The position numbers and the translations under genes are program-made. Below the pieces are notes generated by a model. That model searched no databases. It saw nothing but the letters and a program-made list of their open reading frames with translations, and was not told the origin of the DNA. Of a stretch of 64,000 bases of DNA, positions 44,404 through 53,514 are shown one piece after another (position 1 is the first letter of the stretch; each line of letters opens with the position of its first letter). The stretch spans positions 62,001 through 126,000 of the forward strand of contig CAZWHW010000001.1 of NCBI GenBank assembly GCA_964633815.1, in the 5' to 3' direction. The stretch comes from CALKZN01 sp964633815 (GTDB lineage: Bacteria > Pseudomonadota > Gammaproteobacteria > Arenicellales > Arenicellaceae).

Positions 44404-45387
44404 TTAATCTGGTAATTTTCCCATTTTGTTTCGCAAACCATCTAGCATACCTCGAAACATCATTGTTAAGTTTTTCAATCTTGGGCCATAGCAAACACCA
44501 TAAAATAAAAATATTTGCATCAAACGTTGCATATCATTCCACTTCCATTTTCGCGACAAATTATTTCGACGATACAAAGCAAAACTATTCCGAAACATAT
44601 AATAATATCGAAATGGCTTATGTTGAGGCACGTGTCTTTCTCTCCCAACCCCGAAAAAACGAACGCGATGCATTTGCTCGCCAAGTCCATGTTGCATTTT
44701 TGCCTGACATATTCCATAGGCTTGCAAACCAGCTGCCTTAGCCCTTAAGAACCATTCCGTATCAACATGATCAATAAATAAAGAATCATCCATGCCTCCA
44801 ATATGATCAATTACTTTCATTGGTATTAAAGAACCTGATGAAATTAAAAAGTCTGCTGGAATAACTCCATGTTCAGTGCCTAAACAATATTGGCGTTGAA
44901 ATTTGAGCCAACCAAAACGAACAAAAAATGAATCATTGCTGTTATCTCCTGTATAACAAGCACCAACTGCTGCCAATGTTGAAGCTTCACCTGAAGTGAC
45001 TAATTGCAAAACAGCATCATACAAGACATCAACCATATCGGAATTAACCAAACTGTCTTGATCCAACAACAAAACGTAATCATGCTGGCTTTCTTTGGCA
45101 ATAGCGATGCCATGATTATGCGCCGCACCAATACCTTGATTAACATTCAAACATCGCAGCACAACTTTTTCCAAAACCAATGTTTCTAGCAAGTCGCGCA
45201 AAGATGCTTGGTTTTCAGAACCATTATCAATTATGACCACTTGATCAACCTGGTCAAAAACTGCCAAAATATTTTGTCGAAGATTTTGTAACTGCGGATT
45301 AAAAGTCACAATCACCGCGGCAATAGTCCCAGACTCAGTGTTCTCGGCTTGATTAGGTAACTTTTCTATTAAATCTGATGATCGCAA
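44404..45387 (-). CDS. Family-2 glycosyltransferase (rhamnosyltransferase-like)
   Basis: A 327-residue GT-A protein, taking the TTG at 45387, which is preceded by AGGA at 8 bases; a TTG at 45417 is the other candidate and there is no ATG before the conserved AAVIVTFNP. Motifs: IDNGSEN, LLLDQDSLV and FIDHVDTEW, then LFYGVCYGP. It resembles RfbF-type rhamnosyltransferases. The next gene follows after two bases, so the two are translated together. Rhamnose supply could come from the rml genes at 61.6-63.7 kb. Confidence 0.87.
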   Translation of the reverse strand: MRSSDLIEKLPNQAENTESGTIAAVIVTFNPQLQNLRQNILAVFDQVDQVVIIDNGSENQASLRDLLETLVLEKVVLRCLNVNQGIGAAHNHGIAIAKESQHDYVLLLDQDSLVNSDMVDVLYDAVLQLVTSGEASTLAAVGACYTGDNSNDSFFVRFGWLKFQRQYCLGTEHGVIPADFLISSGSLIPMKVIDHIGGMDDSLFIDHVDTEWFLRAKAAGLQAYGICQAKMQHGLGEQMHRVRFFGVGRERHVPQHKPFRYYYMFRNSFALYRRNNLSRKWKWNDMQRLMQIFLFYGVCYGPRLKNLTMMFRGMLDGLRNKMGKLPD

Positions 45388-45461
45388 AATGACTAATCCT
45401 GTTAGCCAAACAGTCAAAAGCGTTTAAACACTTATATTGAAACAAATGCAATTCACGCTGT

Positions 45462-46424
45462 TTAATCAACGCCTTTATCGTCCGGCCAACCAATGGTTTC
45501 ACGCACATAATATACGGGTTTATCTTGGCTTTCATGATAAATCCTTGTTTGCATCTCACCTATCAAACCGAACAATACAAATTGCACACCCAGAATCAAC
45601 AACAAAATCGACAGCATCAACAATGGCCGATCTCCGATAGACATGCCAAAAAGTAATTTTCCAAATACCAAATATGACAAGCCTAGACCTCCTATAGTCG
45701 TCAAAGCAAGGCCTGGCATTCCAAAGAAATGAATTGGGCGAGAAGAGTATTTCAATAAAAACTTCACTGTCACCAAATCAAGAATCACTCGAAAGGTGCG
45801 TGAAATGCCATATTTTGATTCACCAGCAACACGCGCACGATGATTCACTTTCACTTCAGCAATTTTGACACCAACTGCACTGGCAACTGCCGGAATAAAA
45901 CGGTGCATTTCACCATAGAGCGTAATTTTTTTAGCAATAGTCTTAGTCATGGCCTTCAGTGTGCAACCATAATCGTTCAACACTACACCAGTAGTTTTTG
46001 CAATCAATCGGTTAGCAATTTTAGAAGGTAATTTGCGCATAATCGCCGCATCTTTACGCTTATGTCGCCAGCCACAAACCAAGTCATAACCTTCTTCTAA
46101 TTTAGCAATCATCGCCGGAATATCCGCTGGATCATTTTGACGATCCGCATCGATCGTGACCACTACTTCTCCAGTAGAAAAATCTAGCCCAGCAGCCATG
46201 GCTGCTGTTTGACCAAAGTTTCGGCGCAACGACACAACTCGAATTTGCGGAATATTAGCGCGCAAACCTTCAAGCACTTCAACGCCTTTATCAATACTGC
46301 CATCATCGATAAAAACCAACTCATACTCTTTGCCAGTAGGGTCTAAAGCAGCACTCAACTCTTCACATAAAGGTTGCAAATTAGGTTCTTCGTTTAAAAA
46401 AGGAATAACTACTGAAATATCCAT
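45462..46424 (-). CDS. ArnC/DPM1-type undecaprenyl-phosphate glycosyltransferase
   Basis: A 320-residue protein. N-terminal GT-A domain with VVIPFLNEE, FIDDGSIDKG, TIDADRQNDP and the RRNFGQTAAMAAGLD segment. Two C-terminal membrane helices (about 232-255 and 265-290). It is of the type that transfers a sugar to undecaprenyl phosphate, so the sugar can be flipped and used in the periplasm. It is the first gene of the minus-strand polysaccharide block. No flippase or GtrC-like enzyme is adjacent, though the plus-strand GT39-type protein at 48.2 kb could be the periplasmic user. Confidence 0.92.
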   Translation of the reverse strand: MDISVVIPFLNEEPNLQPLCEELSAALDPTGKEYELVFIDDGSIDKGVEVLEGLRANIPQIRVVSLRRNFGQTAAMAAGLDFSTGEVVVTIDADRQNDPADIPAMIAKLEEGYDLVCGWRHKRKDAAIMRKLPSKIANRLIAKTTGVVLNDYGCTLKAMTKTIAKKITLYGEMHRFIPAVASAVGVKIAEVKVNHRARVAGESKYGISRTFRVILDLVTVKFLLKYSSRPIHFFGMPGLALTTIGGLGLSYLVFGKLLFGMSIGDRPLLMLSILLLILGVQFVLFGLIGEMQTRIYHESQDKPVYYVRETIGWPDDKGVD

Positions 46425-46548
46425 TAGATTTTTATCAACAAAAAGTGGTTCAAGACATAAAAATTATTGTTGCGCATTATAACCTCAAAACTATACAGAG
46501 ATGACTGAAAACAAGCTGAAAAAGACATTCATTTACAGCAAGGCTTGT

Positions 46549-46554
46549 TATAAT
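46549..46554 (+). promoter_or_regulatory. Candidate -10 element for the SulP gene
   Basis: TATAAT on the plus strand, 52 bases before the ATG at 46606. There is no good -35. If used, it would exclude an upstream in-frame ATG at 46501 from the transcript. Confidence 0.35.
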
Positions 46555-46605
46555 GTCATCCATTTTAAAATTGGCCACTATCACCTTGGGCTTTCCTTAT
46601 CTAAC

Positions 46606-48192
46606 ATGATTTTTAAACTTTTTTCAAAAAAAGACCCGCAAACTAGCTACAAGAACGAAATACTGTCAGGTCTTACTGTGGCACTTGCGTTAGTGCCTGA
46701 AGCCGTTGCTTTTGCCTTTGTTGCTGGCGTAGAGCCATTAGTTGGACTATATGCTGCCTTTTTAGTTGGTCTAATTGCCTCGATTGCAGGTGGCAGACCA
46801 GGCATGATTTCAGGCGCTACCGGCGCATTAGCCGTGGTCATGGTAAGCCTAGTCAAAGAACATGGTGTTGAATATTTATTTGCCACAGTAGTTTTAATGG
46901 GCATCCTCCAAATAGCAGCAGGAATATTCAGACTTGGAAAATTTATCCGCATGGTGCCTAGATCTGTGATGTTAGGTTTCGTAAATGGTTTAGCTATCGT
47001 TATTTTTCTGGCTCAGTTAGGACAATTTGGTGAAGCTGGGAAAGAAGGCTGGCTAACCGGCACAAGTTTCGAGGGCTCCGTAATTGATATCGGTTGGATG
47101 ACGGGTATTGATCTATATATGATGCTTGGTTTAGTAGCACTAACCATGGCAATTATTTATTTTTTGCCGCGTCTAACTAAAGCTATCCCCTCATCACTAG
47201 CCGCTATCATTATCGTCTCAGCTATCGTCATCGCTTTAAATTTAGACACTAAAGTTGTCGGTGATGTCGCTTCTATCGAAGGTGGCTTCCCAAGCTTTCA
47301 CCTCCCAGGAGTTGAACTCAGCTGGCAAACATTCTGGATTATATTGCCTTATTCAATCATTCTGGCAGCTATCGGCTTAATAGAGAGCTTGCTGACATTA
47401 CAATTAATTGATGAAATGACTGAAACTCGCGGAAAAGGTAACCGCGAATGTATTGGCCAAGGTATGGCTAATACTGTGACAGGTTTTTTCGGCGGCATGG
47501 GTGGCTGCGCCATGATTGGACAAAGCATGATAAATATCAACTCAGGTGGCCGTGGCCGCATGTCTGGCATCATTGCAGCTCTTGCCTTACTGTGTTTTAT
47601 TTTATTCGCTTCTAGCCTAATAGAAAGCATTCCATTAGCAGCACTAGTGGGCGTGATGTTTATCGTTGTGTTAGGCACATTTGAGTGGAGTAGTTTCCGC
47701 ATCATGAAACGTATTCCCAAAGAAGAGGCGGTAGTACTTATCACCGTGTCTGCTGTCACCGTTTTCACCGACTTAGCCATTGCTGTGATTGTCGGAGTGA
47801 TTATGACAGCTTTAATTTTTGCATGGAAACACGCCAAAGAAATTCATGTAACCAAAGAGAATGATAAGCATAATTCGGATTACTATACTGTCCATGGACC
47901 TCTTTTCTTTGGTTCAGTACAGAAATTTTTGGATCATTTCACACCACAAACAGACAATAACGATGTGATCATTGATTTCAAAAATTCTCGCGTGTGTGAC
48001 CACTCCGCATTAAAAGCGATTGATTCTCTTGCCAAACGTTATAATCGTAACGGCAAAAAACTTCATTTGTTACATCTCAGTCAAGATTGTCAGCGTTTAT
48101 TACAACCCGCCTCTGACATGATTGAAGTTAACATTGTGGAAGATCCGGATTATTTTGTAGCAATCGACAACCCTAGGCGCCATGGATTATAA
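46606..48192 (+). CDS. SulP-family anion transporter with STAS domain
   Basis: A 528-residue membrane protein from the ATG at 46606 (an upstream ATG at 46501 would add 35 residues that do not look like the family). About ten to twelve helices with the SulP blocks ALALVPEAVAFAFVAGVEP and MGGCAMIGQSMININSGG, followed by a cytoplasmic STAS domain (about 430-520; DFKNSRVCDHSALKAID). SulP proteins carry sulfate, bicarbonate or other anions; the specificity is not readable. It starts a plus-strand group with two membrane/exported proteins but functional linkage is unclear. Confidence 0.92.
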   Translation: MIFKLFSKKDPQTSYKNEILSGLTVALALVPEAVAFAFVAGVEPLVGLYAAFLVGLIASIAGGRPGMISGATGALAVVMVSLVKEHGVEYLFATVVLMGILQIAAGIFRLGKFIRMVPRSVMLGFVNGLAIVIFLAQLGQFGEAGKEGWLTGTSFEGSVIDIGWMTGIDLYMMLGLVALTMAIIYFLPRLTKAIPSSLAAIIIVSAIVIALNLDTKVVGDVASIEGGFPSFHLPGVELSWQTFWIILPYSIILAAIGLIESLLTLQLIDEMTETRGKGNRECIGQGMANTVTGFFGGMGGCAMIGQSMININSGGRGRMSGIIAALALLCFILFASSLIESIPLAALVGVMFIVVLGTFEWSSFRIMKRIPKEEAVVLITVSAVTVFTDLAIAVIVGVIMTALIFAWKHAKEIHVTKENDKHNSDYYTVHGPLFFGSVQKFLDHFTPQTDNNDVIIDFKNSRVCDHSALKAIDSLAKRYNRNGKKLHLLHLSQDCQRLLQPASDMIEVNIVEDPDYFVAIDNPRRHGL

Positions 48193-48204
48193 AATTTAAT
48201 TTCC

Positions 48205-49764
48205 ATGCTTTTACAAGACAATAAATTACTATTTCTCTGCACTGCCATCGCCAGTTTTGGGTTAACCTTTTGGGCAATTAGCGTTGACCCAGTGATCAAC
48301 CCAGATGCCTTATTGTATTTATCTGCTGCTGATGAGCTAAAACAAGGCAATATAGGTAATGCCTTTGAGCTCTACAAATGGCCTTTTTATTCGTTTGTTA
48401 TAGCCGCAGTACAAACCATAACTGGCACGACTGCACAAACTAGTGCCTATCTTTTCAATGGCGCAATGCATGCCATGGCAATGCTCGGCTTTCTGGCTTG
48501 TGTGCATGCGCTGGGAGGCAACAAAAAAACCTTATTCATAGCAGCATTATTAATTTTATTTTTCCCTAGTTTCAACAAATATCGTTCATTCATTATTCGT
48601 GATGCTGGTTTCATCGCGTTTTATTTATGGTCGCTTTATCATCTGTTTATTGCTATCAAAACAGAACAAATTTGTCGCTACATCTTCGCTTTTATATTGA
48701 TTTTTATCGCGACCTTATTTCGAATTGAAGCTATTGCACTGCTTGCCATTGTTCCATTGTATCTTTTCTATGCGAATAGCAGCTCAAAATCTGCAAGTCG
48801 TTTCTGGCTATTTCTCAGCGTACTCGGCAGTTTAGTTTTATTCTTTGGAATCAGTATCTGGATCTTTGGCGAACAATCCAAAGCGACTCAACCTGGTTTA
48901 TTAGGCTTATTACAAGGTTCTATGGAACAGTTGGCTAACAGTCTAGATTTCAAATTATCAATGATTCGCCAACATCTACTGAATGAGTTTTCCTACAAAT
49001 TTGCCCCAACCGTTTTAATCATCACGGTCTTATGCATTTCTGTCTACGAACCTTTACGTCGATTATCGTATATTTTTGCATATTTTAGTTGGCACGCTCT
49101 CAAAGAACGATTAGTGCTGCAAGAACAAAACTTGCGGCATATTTTCTATGTGATTTGCTTATTGCAACTAGCACTTTTAATGGTATTCACTTTAATTAAT
49201 ATGTTCTTAGTGAGCCGCCATACAGTTGCACTGGTCTTGACGATCTTGCTACTTGCGCCATTTAGCTTGGAATACTTCTGGAATAAATGGCAACAGCGCA
49301 ACACCAGCAACATAGGTTCTAGCAAATGGCAACTACCCTTACTGGCTCTACTGCTTGGTGCCACAGCAATCGATGGGTTAGACGTTAAAACCAATAAACC
49401 TGAAATCAAAGCTGCCGGACGATGGGTAGCCCAACAGGTTGCTGACGACACTCATGTGTACAGCAACCTACCACTTGTATTGCACTATGCCGGACGTAGA
49501 CCAGCAAACTATAACTTGCAATTTAACTGGCGTGAATTCGATGATTTATTAGCTACTTACCGAATTTATAACTTTGACTATACTGCAATATCACTAACTA
49601 AAAACGTAGATGAAACCCGTGAATATATTTCCAGACAATTAAACATGAAGCCAACGGCGGAAAAATTATTTGGAAAAAAACGTACCATATTAATTTATGA
49701 TTTACGCGCAATAAAAGACAAACCGACTTTTGATAATCGATATTTAAAAATCTTACCTAAATAA
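48205..49764 (+). CDS. GT39-like polytopic membrane protein (glycosyltransferase family)
   Basis: A 519-residue protein with about ten helices. Between helices 1 and 2 lies NPDALLYLSAADELKQG, the acidic motif typical of PMT/ArnT-like GT-C enzymes, with the following KWPFYSF. The C-terminal 110 residues form a soluble periplasmic domain (VAQQVADDTHVYS). GT-C enzymes use polyprenyl-phosphate sugars in the periplasm; the ArnC-type enzyme at 45.5 kb could supply the donor, but this is inference. Starts 12 bases after the SulP gene. Confidence 0.75.
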   Translation: MLLQDNKLLFLCTAIASFGLTFWAISVDPVINPDALLYLSAADELKQGNIGNAFELYKWPFYSFVIAAVQTITGTTAQTSAYLFNGAMHAMAMLGFLACVHALGGNKKTLFIAALLILFFPSFNKYRSFIIRDAGFIAFYLWSLYHLFIAIKTEQICRYIFAFILIFIATLFRIEAIALLAIVPLYLFYANSSSKSASRFWLFLSVLGSLVLFFGISIWIFGEQSKATQPGLLGLLQGSMEQLANSLDFKLSMIRQHLLNEFSYKFAPTVLIITVLCISVYEPLRRLSYIFAYFSWHALKERLVLQEQNLRHIFYVICLLQLALLMVFTLINMFLVSRHTVALVLTILLLAPFSLEYFWNKWQQRNTSNIGSSKWQLPLLALLLGATAIDGLDVKTNKPEIKAAGRWVAQQVADDTHVYSNLPLVLHYAGRRPANYNLQFNWREFDDLLATYRIYNFDYTAISLTKNVDETREYISRQLNMKPTAEKLFGKKRTILIYDLRAIKDKPTFDNRYLKILPK

Positions 49765-49779
49765 CTGCTCGCAATTGTC

Positions 49780-51003
49780 ATGAAACGTAGAATATTTCTC
49801 AAAAGTTTTGGATTAGCATGCTTAATCGGTTTGCCATATAGCTTATGGCGCGGTGTGCGTTATCCTCGCTTAAGCTGGGAAAGTCGTCCAGTTGCTGACA
49901 CCTTCAAAAATGATCGCATTGAACTCAAGCTCACCGATTGTATCGTCAGCAAAAACCAAGTCACGCACAACCCACTTGCGAATGAAACGCAAGCTGCATG
50001 CTTGCGAGCTTATGCGCCTGAACCAATTATTGAGATCCAAAAAGCGAATCAACAAACCATTCTAATCAACAATATTTCGCCAGATGCAAAGTTGGTTAGT
50101 CGGGAAAAAGTCAACGAATCGATTCAGGGCATTACCCGTATAATAGAATTACCAAAATCTGGCAAATCAATCGTCATTCAATGGCAATTGCCTGATATTG
50201 GCCAATATGAATTCGCCACCATTGGCGATAGTGGCGGCTTGGATGAATTAGGTTGGTGCATCACACGTGCTGAACAACTCGGTGCAAAATTTTTCATTCA
50301 TTTAGGTGATTTCAATTATGGGCCTAGCGATTATGAATCAGCCATTAAGCAATTCACTAATGCACCCATGCCATGCTACATAACCGTCGGCAATCATGAT
50401 TTTCATGACGATGGCTTGATTGTTGGCAAATTTATTGATGATATTGGGCCATTAAATCATGTCTTCACCATTAACAACCTGCGCTATGTCAACATCGACA
50501 CCGCAGCAAGCTTCTTACCTGTTTCTGGCGGCAAACGTGCCAAACTTGTCAAAGCAATAGTTGAAGATAAACATGAATACGACGATACAGTGCTTTTTAC
50601 GCACCGCTCATTTTATGACCCACGACCAAATGAAGATCATGACTTTGGTAATGAATCAGAAAAAAACTGGTTTGTGAAATCACTCAAACTCGCCAAAATT
50701 CATACTATTTTAGCGGGGCATATCCATAGTTATTTTGACACCTCCTCTGAAGGTCTTCGTATAATTATTGCTGGTCAAGGCATTGGTCATGAAGACTTAC
50801 TTCATCATCGCCTAGTTTCTAAAATAGTGGTCGGAAAAGTCACGCCAGGCCAAGCAGTGGAATATCGAGCTGAAGAACTTGCCATGCCATTCGAACTGCA
50901 TTGCCACGCTTATGTTAGCAAATGGCGAGAAAAAAATGACTCGGCTTTTGCAAAGAAAATCAACACGCTCTGTGAACCAATAGACTCCAAAGCTAAAATT
51001 TAG
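49780..51003 (+). CDS. Tat-exported metallophosphoesterase
   Basis: A 407-residue calcineurin-like phosphoesterase. The N-terminal MKRRIFLKSFGLA is a twin-arginine signal. The metal motifs are spread as usual: GDSGG (first), HLGDFNYG, VGNHDFHDD, LFTHR and AGHIHSYFD. Residues 40-140 form a separate N-terminal beta domain. It would act in the periplasm on an unknown phosphoester. Fifteen bases separate it from the GT39-like gene, so the two may be co-transcribed. Confidence 0.88.
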   Translation: MKRRIFLKSFGLACLIGLPYSLWRGVRYPRLSWESRPVADTFKNDRIELKLTDCIVSKNQVTHNPLANETQAACLRAYAPEPIIEIQKANQQTILINNISPDAKLVSREKVNESIQGITRIIELPKSGKSIVIQWQLPDIGQYEFATIGDSGGLDELGWCITRAEQLGAKFFIHLGDFNYGPSDYESAIKQFTNAPMPCYITVGNHDFHDDGLIVGKFIDDIGPLNHVFTINNLRYVNIDTAASFLPVSGGKRAKLVKAIVEDKHEYDDTVLFTHRSFYDPRPNEDHDFGNESEKNWFVKSLKLAKIHTILAGHIHSYFDTSSEGLRIIIAGQGIGHEDLLHHRLVSKIVVGKVTPGQAVEYRAEELAMPFELHCHAYVSKWREKNDSAFAKKINTLCEPIDSKAKI

Positions 51004-51068
51004 CTAGTCCAACTTTTCGAAAAAGAATCTACACTGGCTTAATAAAGCATAACCTTTAGCTCTAGTTT

Positions 51069-51533
51069 CTACATAGCTGGAATTTCCATAGTATCTTTTA
51101 TTTCCTCCATCACAACATAACTGTTGGACTCTACAACGCCTGGCAAGGTCAACAATGTATTTCCATAAAATTTCCGATAAGCTGGCATATCTCGCACCCT
51201 TGTCTTAAGCAAATAATCAAAACCTCCTGAAACTAAGTAGCACTCTTGAATTTCAGGCAAATTCTCAGCTGCTTCTTTAAAGCGCTCAAAAATATCCTGA
51301 GATTGTCGTGCCAAACGAATATTGATGAAAACCACCAAACTAGCTTTCAAATAGTCTGGATCAACTAAAGCGGTATAGCCTTTAATAACTCCCTCTTTTT
51401 CAAGCTTTTTGACACGCTCCAAACAAGGCGTTGTACTCAAACCAACTTGTCTAGCCAATTCAGCATAAGTCATGCGCCCATCCTTTTGTAACAACATAAT
51501 AATATGCTTATCAATTCTATCGAGTTCCAACAT
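51069..51533 (-). CDS. Lrp/AsnC-family regulator
   Basis: A 154-residue regulator: winged helix at residues 1-60 (LDRIDKHIIMLLQKDGRMTYAELARQVGLS) and an amino-acid-binding RAM domain (about 70-150). It is divergent from alanine dehydrogenase across 170 bases. Such a partner commonly activates ald in response to alanine, so it likely regulates its neighbour. Confidence 0.93.
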   Translation of the reverse strand: MLELDRIDKHIIMLLQKDGRMTYAELARQVGLSTTPCLERVKKLEKEGVIKGYTALVDPDYLKASLVVFINIRLARQSQDIFERFKEAAENLPEIQECYLVSGGFDYLLKTRVRDMPAYRKFYGNTLLTLPGVVESNSYVVMEEIKDTMEIPAM

Positions 51534-51654
51534 GCAACATACCTATCGTTATTTTCAAAACAGCAAGAAAAACTATTTAAACCAAATAATTGGCACAAAA
51601 AAAGAACTATAAACTAAAAATATCATAAATACAGAAAATTCAACCTAATAAAAA

Positions 51655-51697
51655 CCTATAAAATAGTTGATGTGACTTACATAAATAACTTTATAGG
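51655..51697 (+). promoter_or_regulatory. Inverted repeat in the ald leader
   Basis: CCTATAAA (51655-51662) and TTTATAGG (51690-51697) are exact inverted repeats in the 170-base gap between the Lrp-type gene and ald. The right arm includes the AGG of the ribosome-binding site (AGGTGA) of ald. It may be a binding site of the divergent regulator or a leader stem that masks the site. Confidence 0.4.
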
Positions 51698-51703
51698 TGA
51701 ATC

Positions 51704-52813
51704 ATGCTAATTGGCGTACCCAAAGAAATAAAAAATCATGAATATCGTGTTGGCTTAACCCCTGCCAGCGTACGTGAGCTCACATCTTCTGGACATCATA
51801 TTCTTGTTGAAACGCTTGCAGGCGACTCCATCGGCTTCACTGATGAACTTTATGAAGATGCTGGCGCTGAAATACTTGCCACTACTGATGAAATTTTTGC
51901 CCAAGCTGAAATGATAGTCAAAGTCAAAGAACCTCAACCTGTCGAATGCAAAAAGTTGCGCAAAGGGCAAATTCTTTACACTTATCTTCATCTTGCACCT
52001 GATGCGGAACAAACAAAATTGCTCGTCGAATCAGGAGCAAGCTGCATTGCTTATGAAACCGTGACTGATAGCAAAGGCGGCTTGCCATTATTAGCGCCAA
52101 TGTCAGAAGTTGCTGGACGCATGTCTATTCAAGCAGGCGCACACCATCTGGAAAAAGCACAAGGTGGTTTGGGTACACTGCTTGGCGGTGTACCAGGGGT
52201 TGCGCCAGCAAACGTAATCATTATTGGTGGCGGTGTTGTCGGCACTCACGCGGCGCAAATGGCGGTCGGGATGGGCGCTAATGTCACGATATTAGATCGA
52301 TCGTTACCTCGTCTTCGTGAATTGGATAGTGAGTTTAATGGCAGACTCAATACCGTTTACTCAACCCTCGATGCTATTAACAGTTTATCCAAAGAATCTG
52401 ACCTTGTTATCGGTGCAGTTTTAATTCCAGGCGCAGAGGCTCCCAAGCTATTAACACGTGCAATGGTCAGCAACATGAAAAAAGGCGCAGTTGTCGTTGA
52501 TGTCGCTATCGATCAAGGCGGCTGTTTTGAAACATCAAAAGCCACAACCCACGAAGAACCAACGTATATCGTTGATGACGTAGTGCACTACTGCGTTGCT
52601 AACATGCCTGGCGGCGTTGCTCGAACATCAACAATGGCATTAAACAATGCCACTTTACCTTTTGCAGTGCAATTAGCCAATAAAGGTTTAGATGCATTAA
52701 AAGACGATGTTCACTTAATGAATGGTCTGAATGTGCATGCAGGCCAAGTCACCTACCAAGCGGTGGCAGAAACGCTTGGCTATGGCTATGTAGACCCAAA
52801 CACATTGCTATAG
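51704..52813 (+). CDS. ald: Alanine dehydrogenase
   Basis: A 369-residue NAD-dependent enzyme that interconverts L-alanine and pyruvate plus ammonia. The opening MLIGVPKEIKNHEYRV, the catalytic-domain YLHLAPD and the NAD loop IIGGGVVGTHAAQMAVGMGA are complete; NMPGGVARTST is the final family block. The ribosome-binding site AGGTGA sits 4-5 bases before ATG. It provides nitrogen or carbon from alanine and is likely controlled by the divergent Lrp-type gene. Confidence 0.97.
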   Translation: MLIGVPKEIKNHEYRVGLTPASVRELTSSGHHILVETLAGDSIGFTDELYEDAGAEILATTDEIFAQAEMIVKVKEPQPVECKKLRKGQILYTYLHLAPDAEQTKLLVESGASCIAYETVTDSKGGLPLLAPMSEVAGRMSIQAGAHHLEKAQGGLGTLLGGVPGVAPANVIIIGGGVVGTHAAQMAVGMGANVTILDRSLPRLRELDSEFNGRLNTVYSTLDAINSLSKESDLVIGAVLIPGAEAPKLLTRAMVSNMKKGAVVVDVAIDQGGCFETSKATTHEEPTYIVDDVVHYCVANMPGGVARTSTMALNNATLPFAVQLANKGLDALKDDVHLMNGLNVHAGQVTYQAVAETLGYGYVDPNTLL

Positions 52814-52831
52814 ATCAAACCTTAAACCCTG

Positions 52832-52866
52832 AAAGAACTCAATCTTGATTAAGGTTGAGTTCTTTT
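52832..52866 (+). terminator. Terminator of ald
   Basis: AAAGAACTCAA (52832-52842) pairs with TTGAGTTCTTT further on; with an added wobble and CTT/AAG the stem reaches about 15 bp with a GATT loop. A T5 run follows on the plus strand. It overlaps the last codons of the convergent YjbR-type gene. Confidence 0.85.
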
Positions 52867-53210
52867 TGCAATTTTTTCGTTAATCCCAAAGAAACTAATC
52901 GATGCGATTCAGTGATATAAAAACGCAAATCGTCTAACCTTTCACCCGAGCAATCATATTGCTGAATCCAAAGCATTCCTCTTGAAGCAAGATAAGGAGC
53001 AGGCCTGAAACCTTGTTCATCTTTCAAACAATTAAAATCCAGCTCTGTGACCTTAAACGTAAATGCAGGATTGTTTTTATTAGCCTTGTCCCAGCCACCA
53101 ATCGCAAACACCTTGCCACCCACCTTCCATACATGTGCGCCACCCCATTGCTGCACATAAGTCGTTACGGGCAAAGAATCACAAAACTGATTAAACTCTT
53201 CATAAGACAT
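52839..53210 (-). CDS. MmcQ/YjbR-family DNA-binding-fold protein
   Basis: A 123-residue protein starting at the ATG at 53210 (an in-frame TTG at 53237 is less likely). YEEFNQFCDSLP, the KVFAIGGW strand and the C-terminal YITESHRLVSLGL match the YjbR family, whose CyaY-like fold may bind DNA. Function unknown. Just downstream of the 72-residue gene in the same direction. Confidence 0.88.
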   Translation of the reverse strand: MSYEEFNQFCDSLPVTTYVQQWGGAHVWKVGGKVFAIGGWDKANKNNPAFTFKVTELDFNCLKDEQGFRPAPYLASRGMLWIQQYDCSGERLDDLRFYITESHRLVSLGLTKKLQKELNLNQD

Positions 53211-53243
53211 CTGACCAATATAACACTCTAAAATCAAATGAGA

Positions 53244-53462
53244 TCAATCATCGTCTGGCATCGGTACAGCATCTTTGCCAGATTTAAGATTAACTAATTT
53301 TACTGCAATGCAGATTTCTTCTTCATTTGACAAGACAATCGAATCATTATTGAGCTTAAAAATATACCCATCTTTAGAATTATCAAACTTGATTCTGCCT
53401 AATGTTTTACCATTGATGCTGATGCAATCAATTTCGTGCTGAATGGGGAAAAACATAACCAT
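53244..53462 (-). CDS. Small hypothetical protein (72 aa)
   Basis: A 72-residue protein with a good ribosome-binding site (AGAGG about 7 bases before ATG 53462). A beta-rich pattern (IDCISINGKTLGRIKFDN) followed by a basic segment and an acidic PDDD end. I do not recognise a family. The gene is 33 bases upstream of the YjbR gene start, so the two may be transcribed together. No cysteine-rich or membrane element except a short hydrophobic start. Confidence 0.6.
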   Translation of the reverse strand: MVMFFPIQHEIDCISINGKTLGRIKFDNSKDGYIFKLNNDSIVLSNEEEICIAVKLVNLKSGKDAVPMPDDD

Positions 53463-53514
53463 CAGAAACCTCTTACAACAATTCTCTCACTATCCGTTTT
53501 CATTGCCAGGAAAC

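Noticed and set aside
47349..47837. Minus-strand open frame of 162 codons
   Set aside because: Antisense to the SulP gene, with no ribosome-binding site and composition of a reverse-strand shadow.
51591..51596. TGGCAC near ald as a sigma-54 -24 element
   Set aside because: No GC-containing -12 element at the required spacing; the following bases are A-rich.
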